Positions 54,695 through 62,885 of a stretch of DNA of 64,000 nucleotides are shown here, piece by piece. The stretch's first letter is position 1. Each line of letters begins with the position of its first letter. The position numbers and the translations under genes are program-made. The notes under the pieces were generated by a model, which was not told the origin of the DNA, ran no database searches, and saw only the letters and a program-made list of their open reading frames with translations. The stretch comes from Mycolicibacterium holsaticum DSM 44478 = JCM 12374. Its GTDB lineage: Bacteria > Actinomycetota > Actinomycetes > Mycobacteriales > Mycobacteriaceae. Where the stretch lies: assembly GCF_019645835.1 (NCBI RefSeq), contig NZ_CP080998.1, forward strand, positions 3,038,001 to 3,102,000, written 5' to 3'.

Positions 54695-56333
54695 GACGTC
54701 AACGGCCGTCGACGCCGTCGCCGAACGCTATCTCCAAGTGGCCGCCGCCCTGGATCCCTGCGCAGCAACGGATATGGGCATCACCGGCCACGACGACAAC
54801 ATCACCGACTACTCCCCCGCAGGCGTGGCCGCGCGCGTCGAGGCGGCCCGAAACGCGTTGCGCGAACTCGACGGTGTGCAACCCGTAGACGACGTGGACC
54901 AGGTGACCATCGCCGCGATGCGGGACCGCCTCGGGATCATGATCGAACAGCACGACGCCGGCCTCGACGTCGGCGCCTTGAACGTGATCGCCTCACCACT
55001 GCAGGCGATGCGCGACGTGTTCGATCTGATGGCCACCGAAACCGAGGACGACTGGGCGTTGATCGCGGCGCGGTTGTCGCGGTTGCCGGACCGGGTCGCC
55101 GGCTATGCAGACGCGTTGCGTGCGTCGGTTGCCGACGGGCGCGCTCCTGCGGTGCGCCAGGTCGCGCGTGGGATCGAGCAGGCGACCGGCATCCAGCACT
55201 TCTTCGTCGATATGGTCGCCGACGCCGTGCCCGATAACGCGGTGCTGCAAGAGGATTTGCGCCAGAGTGCGGCCAACGCCGCCAATGCCTACCGCGAGCT
55301 CGGCAGGGTCCTCGGAGACGAGGTCGCGCCGTATGCGCGCCAGGAAGACGCCGTCGGCCGCGACGAATACCGGTTGTGGTCCCGGTCGTTCCTGGGCGCG
55401 ACGGTCGACTTCGACGAAGCCTACGAGTGGGGCCTGACCCAGCTGGAAGCCATTGTCGCCGAGCAGGAGTCGACCGCGGCCCAGCTGTATCCGGACGTGA
55501 CGGTGGCCGAGGCGCTGCGCCGCCTCGACGAGGAGGAGCGCTACGTCGTGGCAGGTGTCGACGCGCTGCAGTCCTGGATGCAGGATCTGTCGGACCGCGC
55601 CGTCGAATCGCTTGCCGGCACGCATTTCGACATCGCCGCACCGCTGCGACGGCTGGAGTGCAGGATCGCACCCACCCACACCGGTGGCATCTACTACACC
55701 GGCCCGTCGGAGGATCTGACGCGGCCGGGCCGGATGTGGTGGTCGGTGCCGCACGGCGTCGACACGTTTCACACCTGGCGCGAAACCACGACCGTGTACC
55801 ACGAGGGGGTACCAGGACATCACCTGCAGATCGGGCGCGCTGTGGTGCTGGCCGACCGGCTCAACCGGTGGCGCCGACTGGGCTGCTGGGTGTCGGGCCA
55901 CGGTGAGGGCTGGGCGTTGTACGCCGAGCGGTTGATGGCCGAGTTGGGCTGGCTTGACGATCCCGGTAATCGGCTGGGGATGCTTGACGCTCAGCGCTTT
56001 CGGGCCGCCAGGGTCTGCATCGACATTGGGGTGCACTGCGGTCTGACCGCGCCCGACGGCGGTGTGTGGGACGCCGAGCGGGCGTGGGAGTTTCTCCGAA
56101 CCCACAGCGCGATGAACGACGAGCATCTTCAGTTCGAACTGGACCGTTACCTGGGCTGGCCGGGTCAGGCACCCTCGTATGCGATCGGGCAGCGGATCTG
56201 GCAACAGCTACGCGACGAGATGCTCGGGCGGGGCGCGGCCCTCAGAAATTTTCACAGCCGCGCGCTGGATCTGGGCGGATTACCGCTGGATGTGCTCAGG
56301 TCGGCGCTGTTGAGTGATTTCGCGACGAGCTGA
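54687..56333 (+). CDS. DUF885 family putative zinc peptidase
   Basis: A protein of about 548 residues of the DUF885 family, related to M1/M32-like gluzincins. The metal-site motif VYHEGVPGHHLQIGRA has H372, E373, H378 and H379. GEGWALYAERLMAELGW supplies the further conserved Glu, and a C-terminal PGQAPSYAIGQRIWQQLR segment is typical. No signal peptide, so cytoplasmic. The TTG at 54687 is inferred because it begins the conserved helix (TAVDAVAERYLQVAAALDP) and overlaps the upstream stop; no better start codon precedes it outside the neighbouring gene. Peptide substrate unknown. Confidence 0.82.
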   Translation: MARTSTAVDAVAERYLQVAAALDPCAATDMGITGHDDNITDYSPAGVAARVEAARNALRELDGVQPVDDVDQVTIAAMRDRLGIMIEQHDAGLDVGALNVIASPLQAMRDVFDLMATETEDDWALIAARLSRLPDRVAGYADALRASVADGRAPAVRQVARGIEQATGIQHFFVDMVADAVPDNAVLQEDLRQSAANAANAYRELGRVLGDEVAPYARQEDAVGRDEYRLWSRSFLGATVDFDEAYEWGLTQLEAIVAEQESTAAQLYPDVTVAEALRRLDEEERYVVAGVDALQSWMQDLSDRAVESLAGTHFDIAAPLRRLECRIAPTHTGGIYYTGPSEDLTRPGRMWWSVPHGVDTFHTWRETTTVYHEGVPGHHLQIGRAVVLADRLNRWRRLGCWVSGHGEGWALYAERLMAELGWLDDPGNRLGMLDAQRFRAARVCIDIGVHCGLTAPDGGVWDAERAWEFLRTHSAMNDEHLQFELDRYLGWPGQAPSYAIGQRIWQQLRDEMLGRGAALRNFHSRALDLGGLPLDVLRSALLSDFATS

Positions 56334-56368
56334 TCCGCTGTGCTCGGCGGCCGCGGCGCTCTAGCGTC

Positions 56369-57046
56369 ATGGTCATGGACGCTGTGACCGTAACGCCGCA
56401 GCTGACCATGCTGCGGGTGCAGGGCTGGCAGGTCTATGTCTGGAACGACGCGGGCTCGGTGACGCTGATCGACTCCGGCGCACCCGGATCCGGCGCACAG
56501 ATCGCGGCAGCGGTGCGCGGTATCGACCGGATCGTGCTGACGCACGGGCACGTCGACCACGTCGGGTCGGCAGCCGAACTGCGCAGCGCGACGGGCGCCG
56601 CCGTGTTCGCAGGCGCAGGCGACGCGGCCGCGATCCGCGCCGGTAGCGCCCTGCCGCCGCCGGTGTTCGAGGACTGGGAAGTGCCGATCCACCAACAGGT
56701 TTCGGCTGGCCTGCCCGACGCGGCGCCGCCGGTGACCGTCGACCGGGAACTGGTCGACGGCGATGTGCTGGACTTCGGCGGCGGCGCCGAGGTGCTTTCG
56801 GTGCCCGGCCACACCGAGGGCAGCATCGCCATCCACCTGCCGCGGCACGGGGTGCTGTTCACCGGTGACACGGTCGCCAACGTCGGCGCCGTGATGCTTG
56901 GCGCCTTCAACCAGGACCGCGCACGAACCGTCGCCTCGTTCCGGCGGTTGGCCGCCCTCGATGTCGAAACCGCATGTTTCGGCCACGGTGACCCGCTAGC
57001 GTCGTCTGCTGGCCCGCGACTTCGCGAGGTCGCGGCCGCCCTGTGA
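56369..57046 (+). CDS. MBL-fold metallo-hydrolase
   Basis: A 225-residue metallo-beta-lactamase-fold protein of the glyoxalase II-like group. The dinuclear zinc motif HGHVDH is at 59-64, followed by VPGHTEGSIAIHLP, LFTGDTVANVGAVML and FGHGDPL. No export signal. Activity could be thioester or lactone hydrolysis. ATG 56369 or 56375. It is followed 17 bp later by the NmrA-like gene on the same strand. Confidence 0.87.
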   Translation: MVMDAVTVTPQLTMLRVQGWQVYVWNDAGSVTLIDSGAPGSGAQIAAAVRGIDRIVLTHGHVDHVGSAAELRSATGAAVFAGAGDAAAIRAGSALPPPVFEDWEVPIHQQVSAGLPDAAPPVTVDRELVDGDVLDFGGGAEVLSVPGHTEGSIAIHLPRHGVLFTGDTVANVGAVMLGAFNQDRARTVASFRRLAALDVETACFGHGDPLASSAGPRLREVAAAL

Positions 57047-57063
57047 GCCGAGGAGGTTCGACG

Positions 57064-57810
57064 ATGCGTATCGCGGTAGCCGGGGCGACGGGCAACATCG
57101 GGGCCCGCGCGGTGAGGTTCCTCGAAGACAACGGCCACGACGTGGTCAAGATCAGCCGGTCACAGGGGGTCGATCTGATGACCGGCGAGGGTCTGGACGC
57201 TGCGCTCGACGGGGTGGCGGCGGTCCTCGACACCGTCAGCGCGCCGCCCACCGACCGCGAGCAGACGGCGGCGTACTTTGGAACCACCACCGCCAACCTG
57301 CTTTCCGCCGGACACCGCGCCGGTGTGCGCCACCATGTTTTGTTGTCGATCGTGGGAATCCACGGCATCGAGGGCAACGCGCACTACGCGGGCAAGCGCG
57401 AGCAGGAGCGGTTGGTCACCGCGGGACCCGTGCCGTGGACAATCGTGCCCGCCACTCAGTTTCACGACTTTGCGGCGATGGTCACCGGTTGGACCGAGCA
57501 GGACGGCGTGGCCACCATCGCTCCGCTGCTGGTGCAGCCGATCGCGCCCGACGACGTCGCCCGGGTGCTGGCCGAGGTGGTCACCGGTGAACCGCAAGGC
57601 CGGTATTTCGACGTCGCGGGACCCGAAACCCAGGACTTGGTCGACATGGCGCGCCGGACGCTGACGGCCAAGAGCCGGCACGTGAAACTCGTGCCGACGT
57701 GGTCGGGGATTTTCGGGGTTTCGATGGCGGGAAACGTGTTGTTGCCCGGGGAGAATGCCCGCATCGAGGCGACCACGTTCGACGACTGGCTCGCGGCCGG
57801 CGCCAACTGA
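57064..57810 (+). CDS. NmrA-like NAD(P)-binding protein (atypical SDR)
   Basis: A 248-residue atypical SDR. The cofactor loop is GATGNIG (8-14), with HYAGKREQERLVTAGPVPWT and IVPATQFHDFAAMVTGW of the NmrA/SDR_a5 type. It lacks the classical YxxxK pair in its usual place, so it may sense NAD(P) or reduce quinones. ATG 57064 has AGGAGG nine bases upstream; an upstream in-frame GTG is unlikely. It is 15 bp upstream of the mycofactocin-type SDR. Confidence 0.85.
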   Translation: MRIAVAGATGNIGARAVRFLEDNGHDVVKISRSQGVDLMTGEGLDAALDGVAAVLDTVSAPPTDREQTAAYFGTTTANLLSAGHRAGVRHHVLLSIVGIHGIEGNAHYAGKREQERLVTAGPVPWTIVPATQFHDFAAMVTGWTEQDGVATIAPLLVQPIAPDDVARVLAEVVTGEPQGRYFDVAGPETQDLVDMARRTLTAKSRHVKLVPTWSGIFGVSMAGNVLLPGENARIEATTFDDWLAAGAN

Positions 57811-57825
57811 CAGGAGATCCCACCG

Positions 57826-58653
57826 ATGACGAACCCCGATGCCCCGTTGGCCGGCAAGGTCGCCTATGTGACGGGCGCCGCGCGCGGGCAGGGCCGCGCG
57901 CACTGCGTCCGACTGGCCCGTGCCGGCGCCGACATCGTCGCGATCGACGCGTGCGGTCCGGTCGCCGAGCACAACGGCTACCCGCCCGCGTTGCCCGAAG
58001 ACCTCGCCGAGACCGTCAGCCTCGTCGAGGGCGAGGGCCGCAAGATCGTCGCCGACCGGGTCGACGTCCGCGACGCCGCCGGACAGCAGCGGGTGGTGTC
58101 CGACGCGGTGGAACAATTCGGCCGCCTCGACATCGTCGTCGCCAACGCCGGGGTGATGAATTGGGGCCGGCTGTGGGAGATTTCGGCTCAGCAGTGGCAA
58201 GACGTGCTCGACGTCAACCTGACCGGCGTATGGAACACGATCAAAGCCGTTGTGCCGCCGATGATCGCGGCTGGCAACGGCGGCTCGATCATCACGATCA
58301 GTTCAGCCGCGGGCATCAAGGCCGTTCCGGGCTGCGGTCACTACTGCGCGAGCAAGTTCGGCCTCGTCGGGCTGACCAACTCGCTGGCGGTCGAACTCGG
58401 CGAGTACGGGATTCGCGTCAACTCGGTCCACCCGTACGGCACCGACACCCCGATGGGTAACGACACCTCGATGTGGCAGATCTTCGCCGACCACCAGACC
58501 TACATCCACAGCTTCTCGCCCGGTGCGCTGCCGACGGACTCGCTGGCCGACCCGGACCTGATCTCCGACATCGTGCTCTGGTTGGCCAGCGACGCGTCGG
58601 CTCTGGTGACCGCGGCCCAAATCCCCGCGGACAAGGGCTATCTGAAGATCTAA
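57826..58653 (+). CDS. Mycofactocin-coupled SDR family oxidoreductase
   Basis: A 275-residue SDR with the features of the mycofactocin-dependent subfamily: [19 protein letters not shown], and an insertion after the second strand (DACGPVAEHNGYPPA) proposed to stop the bound nicotinamide from exchanging. Catalytic S-Y-K are present (SSAAG, Y173, K177). Such enzymes oxidise alcohols with electrons passed to mycofactocin instead of free NAD. The alcohol is unknown. Downstream of NmrA-like with a 15-bp gap. Confidence 0.87.
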   Translation: MTNPDAPLAGKVAYVTGAARGQGRAHCVRLARAGADIVAIDACGPVAEHNGYPPALPEDLAETVSLVEGEGRKIVADRVDVRDAAGQQRVVSDAVEQFGRLDIVVANAGVMNWGRLWEISAQQWQDVLDVNLTGVWNTIKAVVPPMIAAGNGGSIITISSAAGIKAVPGCGHYCASKFGLVGLTNSLAVELGEYGIRVNSVHPYGTDTPMGNDTSMWQIFADHQTYIHSFSPGALPTDSLADPDLISDIVLWLASDASALVTAAQIPADKGYLKI

Positions 58654-58671
58654 GTCCTCACCATCCTCCCA

Positions 58672-58729
58672 CGAGCAGACGCAAAGGGCCCCATTTCGCC
58701 GCGGACATGGGGCCCTTTGCGTCTGCTCG
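58672..58729. terminator. Perfect 23-bp hairpin, probable bidirectional terminator
   Basis: Left arm 58672-58694 starts CGAGCAGACGCAAAGG; right arm 58707-58729 is its exact reverse complement over all 23 bases; loop 12 bases. It sits between the convergent stops at 58653 and 58744. There is no T-tract, as usual for mycobacterial terminators. Confidence 0.7.
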
Positions 58730-58743
58730 CGCTGAAAAGGTGC

Positions 58744-59640
58744 TTAGAGCCGGGACTGTTCCTTGATCGCGGTGTCGGTGGTGCGCAGCGGCCGGATCAA
58801 CGCGTCCTGGGCGAAGGAGGCGATCAGCTCACCGGACTCGGTGTGCACCGCCCCGCGCACGTAGGACATGCCCGCGCCGACCTGCGTGCTCTCGTGGCTG
58901 TACAGGAGCCAGCCATCCCAGGAGAACGGCTCATGAAAACTCACCGACACCGTCATCGGCGCGGTCGAGACGGTCAGGTGTGACTGTGCGGTACCGATAC
59001 CGGCATGCGCCCGCATCGTCGTCGAAATACCAAGGTGTCCAGTGAAATAGGCGATCAGCGCCTTGGCCAGATCGTCACGACTCGGGATCGGGTCGTAGTG
59101 CAGCCAGGCGTACAGCTCGGGCGGGCCGACCTCGTCGGGGCTGTTGACGTCGACCACATCGACCAGCCGCAGCTCGCGTCCGGCCATCGGCATCTCGGCG
59201 ACGTTGGCGTCCGCCGGCGCCGCCACGTCCGGGCGGGACAACTGGTGCCGGATGACGTCGGCGGTGGGCACGTCGGCCAGCACCGTCACCGTGATGCAGC
59301 GCTTCCCGTTCTGCTTGGCGGCGATGACGGCCGTTGCAGTGGAACGTCCTTCGGCGACGACGTCGATCTCCAGCTCGACAGGGCCGGCCGCGACCATCAC
59401 CGCCCGCGCGAACACCGCGTGCGCCGAGCGTACCGACTTGTCCGGAAACTTCTTGGCCGCAGCGACAATCGCCTGGGCGAGCACCTGCGTGCCCTCGACC
59501 ACCTGACGCTCGTCCTCGCCCGCGGGCCCGGTCTGTGCGATGAAACGGTCTTGGCCGTCGGGGGTCACGTCGAACAGGTCGAGCAGCCCCTGCACGCTCC
59601 ACTGGGCTCCCACGGATGGATGCGCTGAATCTGTCGTCAT
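58744..59640 (-). CDS. Acyl-CoA thioesterase II family (TesB-like, double hot-dog)
   Basis: A 298-residue double hot-dog protein that would hydrolyse acyl-CoA to free acid and CoA. The N-terminal half contains TQVLAQAIVAAAKKFPDKSV with RSAHAVFARAV. The C-terminal half contains WLHYDPIPSRDDLAKALIAY, then SVSFHEPFSWDGWLLYSHES and GAGMSYVRGAVHTESGELIA. It is divergent from the TetR gene across 83 bp holding the palindrome GGTAACGTCATTACC, so the TetR likely controls it. Confidence 0.87.
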   Translation of the reverse strand: MTTDSAHPSVGAQWSVQGLLDLFDVTPDGQDRFIAQTGPAGEDERQVVEGTQVLAQAIVAAAKKFPDKSVRSAHAVFARAVMVAAGPVELEIDVVAEGRSTATAVIAAKQNGKRCITVTVLADVPTADVIRHQLSRPDVAAPADANVAEMPMAGRELRLVDVVDVNSPDEVGPPELYAWLHYDPIPSRDDLAKALIAYFTGHLGISTTMRAHAGIGTAQSHLTVSTAPMTVSVSFHEPFSWDGWLLYSHESTQVGAGMSYVRGAVHTESGELIASFAQDALIRPLRTTDTAIKEQSRL

Positions 59641-59673
59641 GGCACCGAACAGTAACCGAGCTTCTGCAAAAGC

Positions 59674-59688
59674 GGTAACGTCATTACC
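59674..59688. promoter_or_regulatory. TetR operator, copy 1 (thioesterase/tetR divergent promoter)
   Basis: GGTAACGTCATTACC, with GGTAA/TTACC arms, differs at one base from the copy at 60438. It lies 34 bp before the thioesterase start and 36 bp before the tetR start. Confidence 0.7.
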
Positions 59689-59723
59689 AGCCAGATATCG
59701 CTCGCCCGCGGAAGGTTGTTCAC

Positions 59724-60386
59724 ATGGCGAAGAGCACCGGCCGCCCGGCCGGGGCCGCCAGGAAGGCGTCGACCGCCGACCCCGCCGTCGACCCGGAAGC
59801 GCGCTCCAAGCGGTTCATGAAGTCCGCGCTGGCCATCCTCGGCGAGACGGGACGCACGGACTTCACCGTGCTCGAGGTGGTCGAGCGGTCCAAGACCTCG
59901 CTGCGCTCGTTCTATCAGCACTTCTCCACCAAGGACGAGCTGCTGCTGGCGTTGATCGACAAGATCATGTCGGAGTCCGCCCGCAGGTGGCGCGACCAAA
60001 CCGCCGGGCTGGCAAGCCGGACCGCCCTGCGGGTGCTCATCGACCGCATCTGCACCCCGGCCGAATCCACCACCCAGGACAAGGTCAACCGCGGCCTGAC
60101 CTACTACAACGACCACCTCGCCGAGACCTTGCCGCGCGAGTATGCGCGCGTGCTGTCCCCGCTGCACGAGCTGATCAAAGACATCATCAGGCGAGGCATC
60201 GCCGAGGGTGAATTCCGCGGCGACCTCGACGTCGAGGCCAAGGCCGCACTGATCATGCAGTCCGCGCTGGGCGCGATGCGGCTGCAGGTGCTGGGCGCAG
60301 AGCTCAACGGCATGCCCATCGCCGCCGACCAGATCTACGAATTCTGTGTCGGCGGATTGCGCGCCGACCCCGACGACCGCACCTGA
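59724..60386 (+). CDS. TetR family transcriptional regulator
   Basis: A 220-residue repressor with a basic, Pro/Ala-rich N-terminal tail of about 25 residues. The helix-turn-helix follows (DFTVLEVVERSKTSLRSFYQ, HFSTKDELLLALI), then a helical ligand domain. Two matching 15-bp palindromes, one in its own divergent promoter and one before the amidohydrolase operon, define its likely regulon. The effector is probably an acyl-CoA, given the regulated enzymes; this is inference. Confidence 0.9.
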   Translation: MAKSTGRPAGAARKASTADPAVDPEARSKRFMKSALAILGETGRTDFTVLEVVERSKTSLRSFYQHFSTKDELLLALIDKIMSESARRWRDQTAGLASRTALRVLIDRICTPAESTTQDKVNRGLTYYNDHLAETLPREYARVLSPLHELIKDIIRRGIAEGEFRGDLDVEAKAALIMQSALGAMRLQVLGAELNGMPIAADQIYEFCVGGLRADPDDRT

Positions 60387-60437
60387 CCTGCGCAATGCCG
60401 GCCCCCTCAGGGGTGGTGTTTTCGCTGGTACAGACGT

Positions 60438-60452
60438 GGTAATGTCATTACC
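60438..60452. promoter_or_regulatory. TetR operator, copy 2 (amidohydrolase operon promoter)
   Basis: GGTAATGTCATTACC, a perfect palindrome around the central T, 34 bp before the amidohydrolase ATG. It matches copy 1 at 14 of 15 bases. Confidence 0.72.
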
Positions 60453-60485
60453 AGCAGTGCAGAACCAGACTTCCAGGAGGCGGAA

Positions 60486-61709
60486 ATGGCCCGCAAGCTC
60501 CCCTATCCGGTGTTCGACGCCGACAACCACTTCTACGAGCCCAAAGAGGCGCTGACCAAGTTCCTGCCGGACCACCGCAAGAACGTCATCGACTACATCG
60601 AGGTGCGGGGGCGGACCAAGATCATGGTGCGCAACCAGGTCAGCGACTACATCCCCAACCCGACGTTCGAGGTGGTCGCCCGGCCCGGCGCCCAGGAGGA
60701 CTACTTCCGGCACGGCAGCGGCGGCAAGAGCTTCCGCGAGGTGATGGGCAAGCCGATGAAGGCGATCCCCGCGTTCCGCGAACCCGCGGCGCGTCTCGAG
60801 GTCATGGACAGCCTCGGCCTGGACTACTCGCTGATGTTCCCGACGCTGGCCAGCCTGGTCGAGGAACGGATGAAGGACGACCCCGAACTCATCCACGACG
60901 TCATCCACGCCCTCAACGAGTGGATGTATGAGACCTGGCAGTTCAACTACGAGGACCGGATCTTCTCTACCCCGGTCATCACGCTGCCGATCGTCGACCG
61001 CGCCCTCGAGGAACTGGAATGGTGTCTGGAGCGCGGCGCGAAGACGGTGCTCGTGCGTCCCGCCCCGGTCCCCGGCTTCCGCGGCACCCGCTCGTTCGGG
61101 CTACCCGAATTCGACCCGTTCTGGCAGGCGTGCGTCAAGGCCGGTATTCCGGTGTCGATGCATGCATCGGACTCCGGTTACGCCGAGTACCTCAACGACT
61201 GGGAACCCGCCGACGAGTTCCTGCCGTTCAAGCCCACCGCATTTCGGATGGTCTCGATGGGCAAGCGGCCCATCGAAGACTCGATGGCCGCGCTGGTGTG
61301 CCACGGTGCGCTCTCCCGCAACCCCGACCTGCGCATCCTGTCGATCGAGAACGGCGCTGACTGGGTGCCCTACCTGTTCAAGCAGTTCGACAACACCTAC
61401 AAGAAGATGCCTCAGGAGTTCCCGGAGAACCCGATCGAGGCCTTCAAGCGAGGGGTCTACGTGGCGCCGTTCTGGGAGGACGACTTCACGCAGATGGCCG
61501 AGCTGTGCGGAATCGACCGGGTGATCTTCGGGTCGGACTGGCCCCACCCCGAGGGGCTGGCCGAGCCGACCCACCTGATCGATGACCTGCAGGGCCTCGA
61601 CGAAGAGGGACAGCGGAAGGTCATGGGCGGCAACATGATCGACCTGTTCAAGGTGCCCAACGAGATTGTGCACAATCCCGAGGTGCCGCCGCTCGTCATC
61701 CCCGCCTGA
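60486..61709 (+). CDS. Amidohydrolase family protein (amidohydrolase_2)
   Basis: A 407-residue TIM-barrel protein of the amidohydrolase_2 (ACMSD/decarboxylase-like) family. FDADNHFYEP is the usual N-terminal metal motif with one histidine position (D-x-D/N-H). SMHASDSGYAEYL holds the barrel histidine, and VIFGSDWPHPEGL the terminal aspartate. Such mycobacterial proteins accompany acyl-CoA dehydrogenases in lipid, sterol or aromatic catabolism; the reaction here, hydrolysis or decarboxylation, is unknown. GGAGG precedes the ATG. First gene of a TetR-controlled operon with the two dehydrogenases. Confidence 0.87.
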   Translation: MARKLPYPVFDADNHFYEPKEALTKFLPDHRKNVIDYIEVRGRTKIMVRNQVSDYIPNPTFEVVARPGAQEDYFRHGSGGKSFREVMGKPMKAIPAFREPAARLEVMDSLGLDYSLMFPTLASLVEERMKDDPELIHDVIHALNEWMYETWQFNYEDRIFSTPVITLPIVDRALEELEWCLERGAKTVLVRPAPVPGFRGTRSFGLPEFDPFWQACVKAGIPVSMHASDSGYAEYLNDWEPADEFLPFKPTAFRMVSMGKRPIEDSMAALVCHGALSRNPDLRILSIENGADWVPYLFKQFDNTYKKMPQEFPENPIEAFKRGVYVAPFWEDDFTQMAELCGIDRVIFGSDWPHPEGLAEPTHLIDDLQGLDEEGQRKVMGGNMIDLFKVPNEIVHNPEVPPLVIPA

Positions 61710-61742
61710 AGCGCTGACCCTCGAAGAGGCTGAACTGATCTG

Positions 61743-62885
61743 ATGACCGACGCCGCAAATCCCGAGGTCCTGCTTTTCGCCTCGACAACGCAGTCGTTCC
61801 TGGAAAAAGAAGCGTCGCTGAGCCGACTGCGCGAACTGCACGACACCGGCACGTCGTTCGACGCCGACTGGTGGCGTCGGGCCGCTGAACTCGGCTGGAC
61901 CAGCCTGCTGGTTCCCGAGGAACTCGGCGGCGGCAGCGTGTCCGGCGACGGGGTGAAGGACCTGGCGCTCGTCGCCGAACTGGCAGGCCGGGTCGTGGCA
62001 CCCGGACCGCTGCATCCGGTCAGCACGGTGCTGGCCGCGCTGGCCGAGGCGCCCGAAAACCACGGCGACACAATCGAATCACTGCTGGCCGGTGAGACCA
62101 TCGCGTCGTGGGCGGGCTACGAACCGGGCCAGCCGTGGTCACCGATGACGCCGTCGGTCACCGCCACCGCTACCGGTGGCGGTTTCCGCATAGATGGGGT
62201 CAAGGACCGCGTCGAAGCGGGCGCTGAGAGCGCGGTCCTGCTGGTGATCGCCGAGTGCGACGGCGCCGTGCGCCAATTCCTGGTGCCCACCGACGCCGCG
62301 GGCGTGCGGGTGGAACCGCAACGGTCGATCGACATGGTAAAGACCTACGCACGCGTGCATTTCGATGGTGTCGAGGTCGACGGCTCGGCGCTGGTCGGAT
62401 CGGCCGAGAACACCCCGGCGATCATCGCGCGGCAGAACCAGATCGCCGTGGCGCTCCAGTGCGCCGAGATCGTCGGTGTGCTGGACACGGTGTTGGACTT
62501 CACGATTCAGTGGGGGTTCGACCGGCATTCGTTCGGCCGACCGATCGGCTCGTATCAGGCGCTCAAGCACAAGTACGCCGATCTGAAGATCTGGTTCGAG
62601 GCGTGCCGCGCGACGACGAACGCCGCGGTGGCCGCGGTGGCCGCGCGTTCACCCGGTGCGCAGATGGCGGTCAGCGTCGCGAAATCCTATTGCGCAGAAC
62701 ACGCCCCGGGGATGTTGCAGGACTGCATTCAGCTGCACGGCGGCATCGGCGTCACCTGGGAGCACGACCTGCATCTGTTCCTGCGCCGCGTCACCTTGTA
62801 CCGCTCGCTGTTCGGCACCCCCGAAGAGCACAACCTCCGCGTCTATGCGCTGACCAAAGAGTCGGGACTGGAGCACGCCTCATGA
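61743..62885 (+). CDS. Acyl-CoA dehydrogenase family protein (FadE-like, smaller subunit type)
   Basis: A 380-residue FAD enzyme: N-terminal helical part with ELGWTSLLVPEELGGGSVSG, the middle beta domain, and the C-terminal part with WGFDRHSFGRPIGSYQALKH and CIQLHGGIGVTWEHDLHLFL. The usual catalytic Glu position near the C-terminus is not obvious. With the following gene it looks like one half of a heteromeric FadE pair, as in mycobacterial sterol side-chain enzymes, where the active site is shared. Overlaps the next gene by 4 bp. Confidence 0.88.
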   Translation: MTDAANPEVLLFASTTQSFLEKEASLSRLRELHDTGTSFDADWWRRAAELGWTSLLVPEELGGGSVSGDGVKDLALVAELAGRVVAPGPLHPVSTVLAALAEAPENHGDTIESLLAGETIASWAGYEPGQPWSPMTPSVTATATGGGFRIDGVKDRVEAGAESAVLLVIAECDGAVRQFLVPTDAAGVRVEPQRSIDMVKTYARVHFDGVEVDGSALVGSAENTPAIIARQNQIAVALQCAEIVGVLDTVLDFTIQWGFDRHSFGRPIGSYQALKHKYADLKIWFEACRATTNAAVAAVAARSPGAQMAVSVAKSYCAEHAPGMLQDCIQLHGGIGVTWEHDLHLFLRRVTLYRSLFGTPEEHNLRVYALTKESGLEHAS

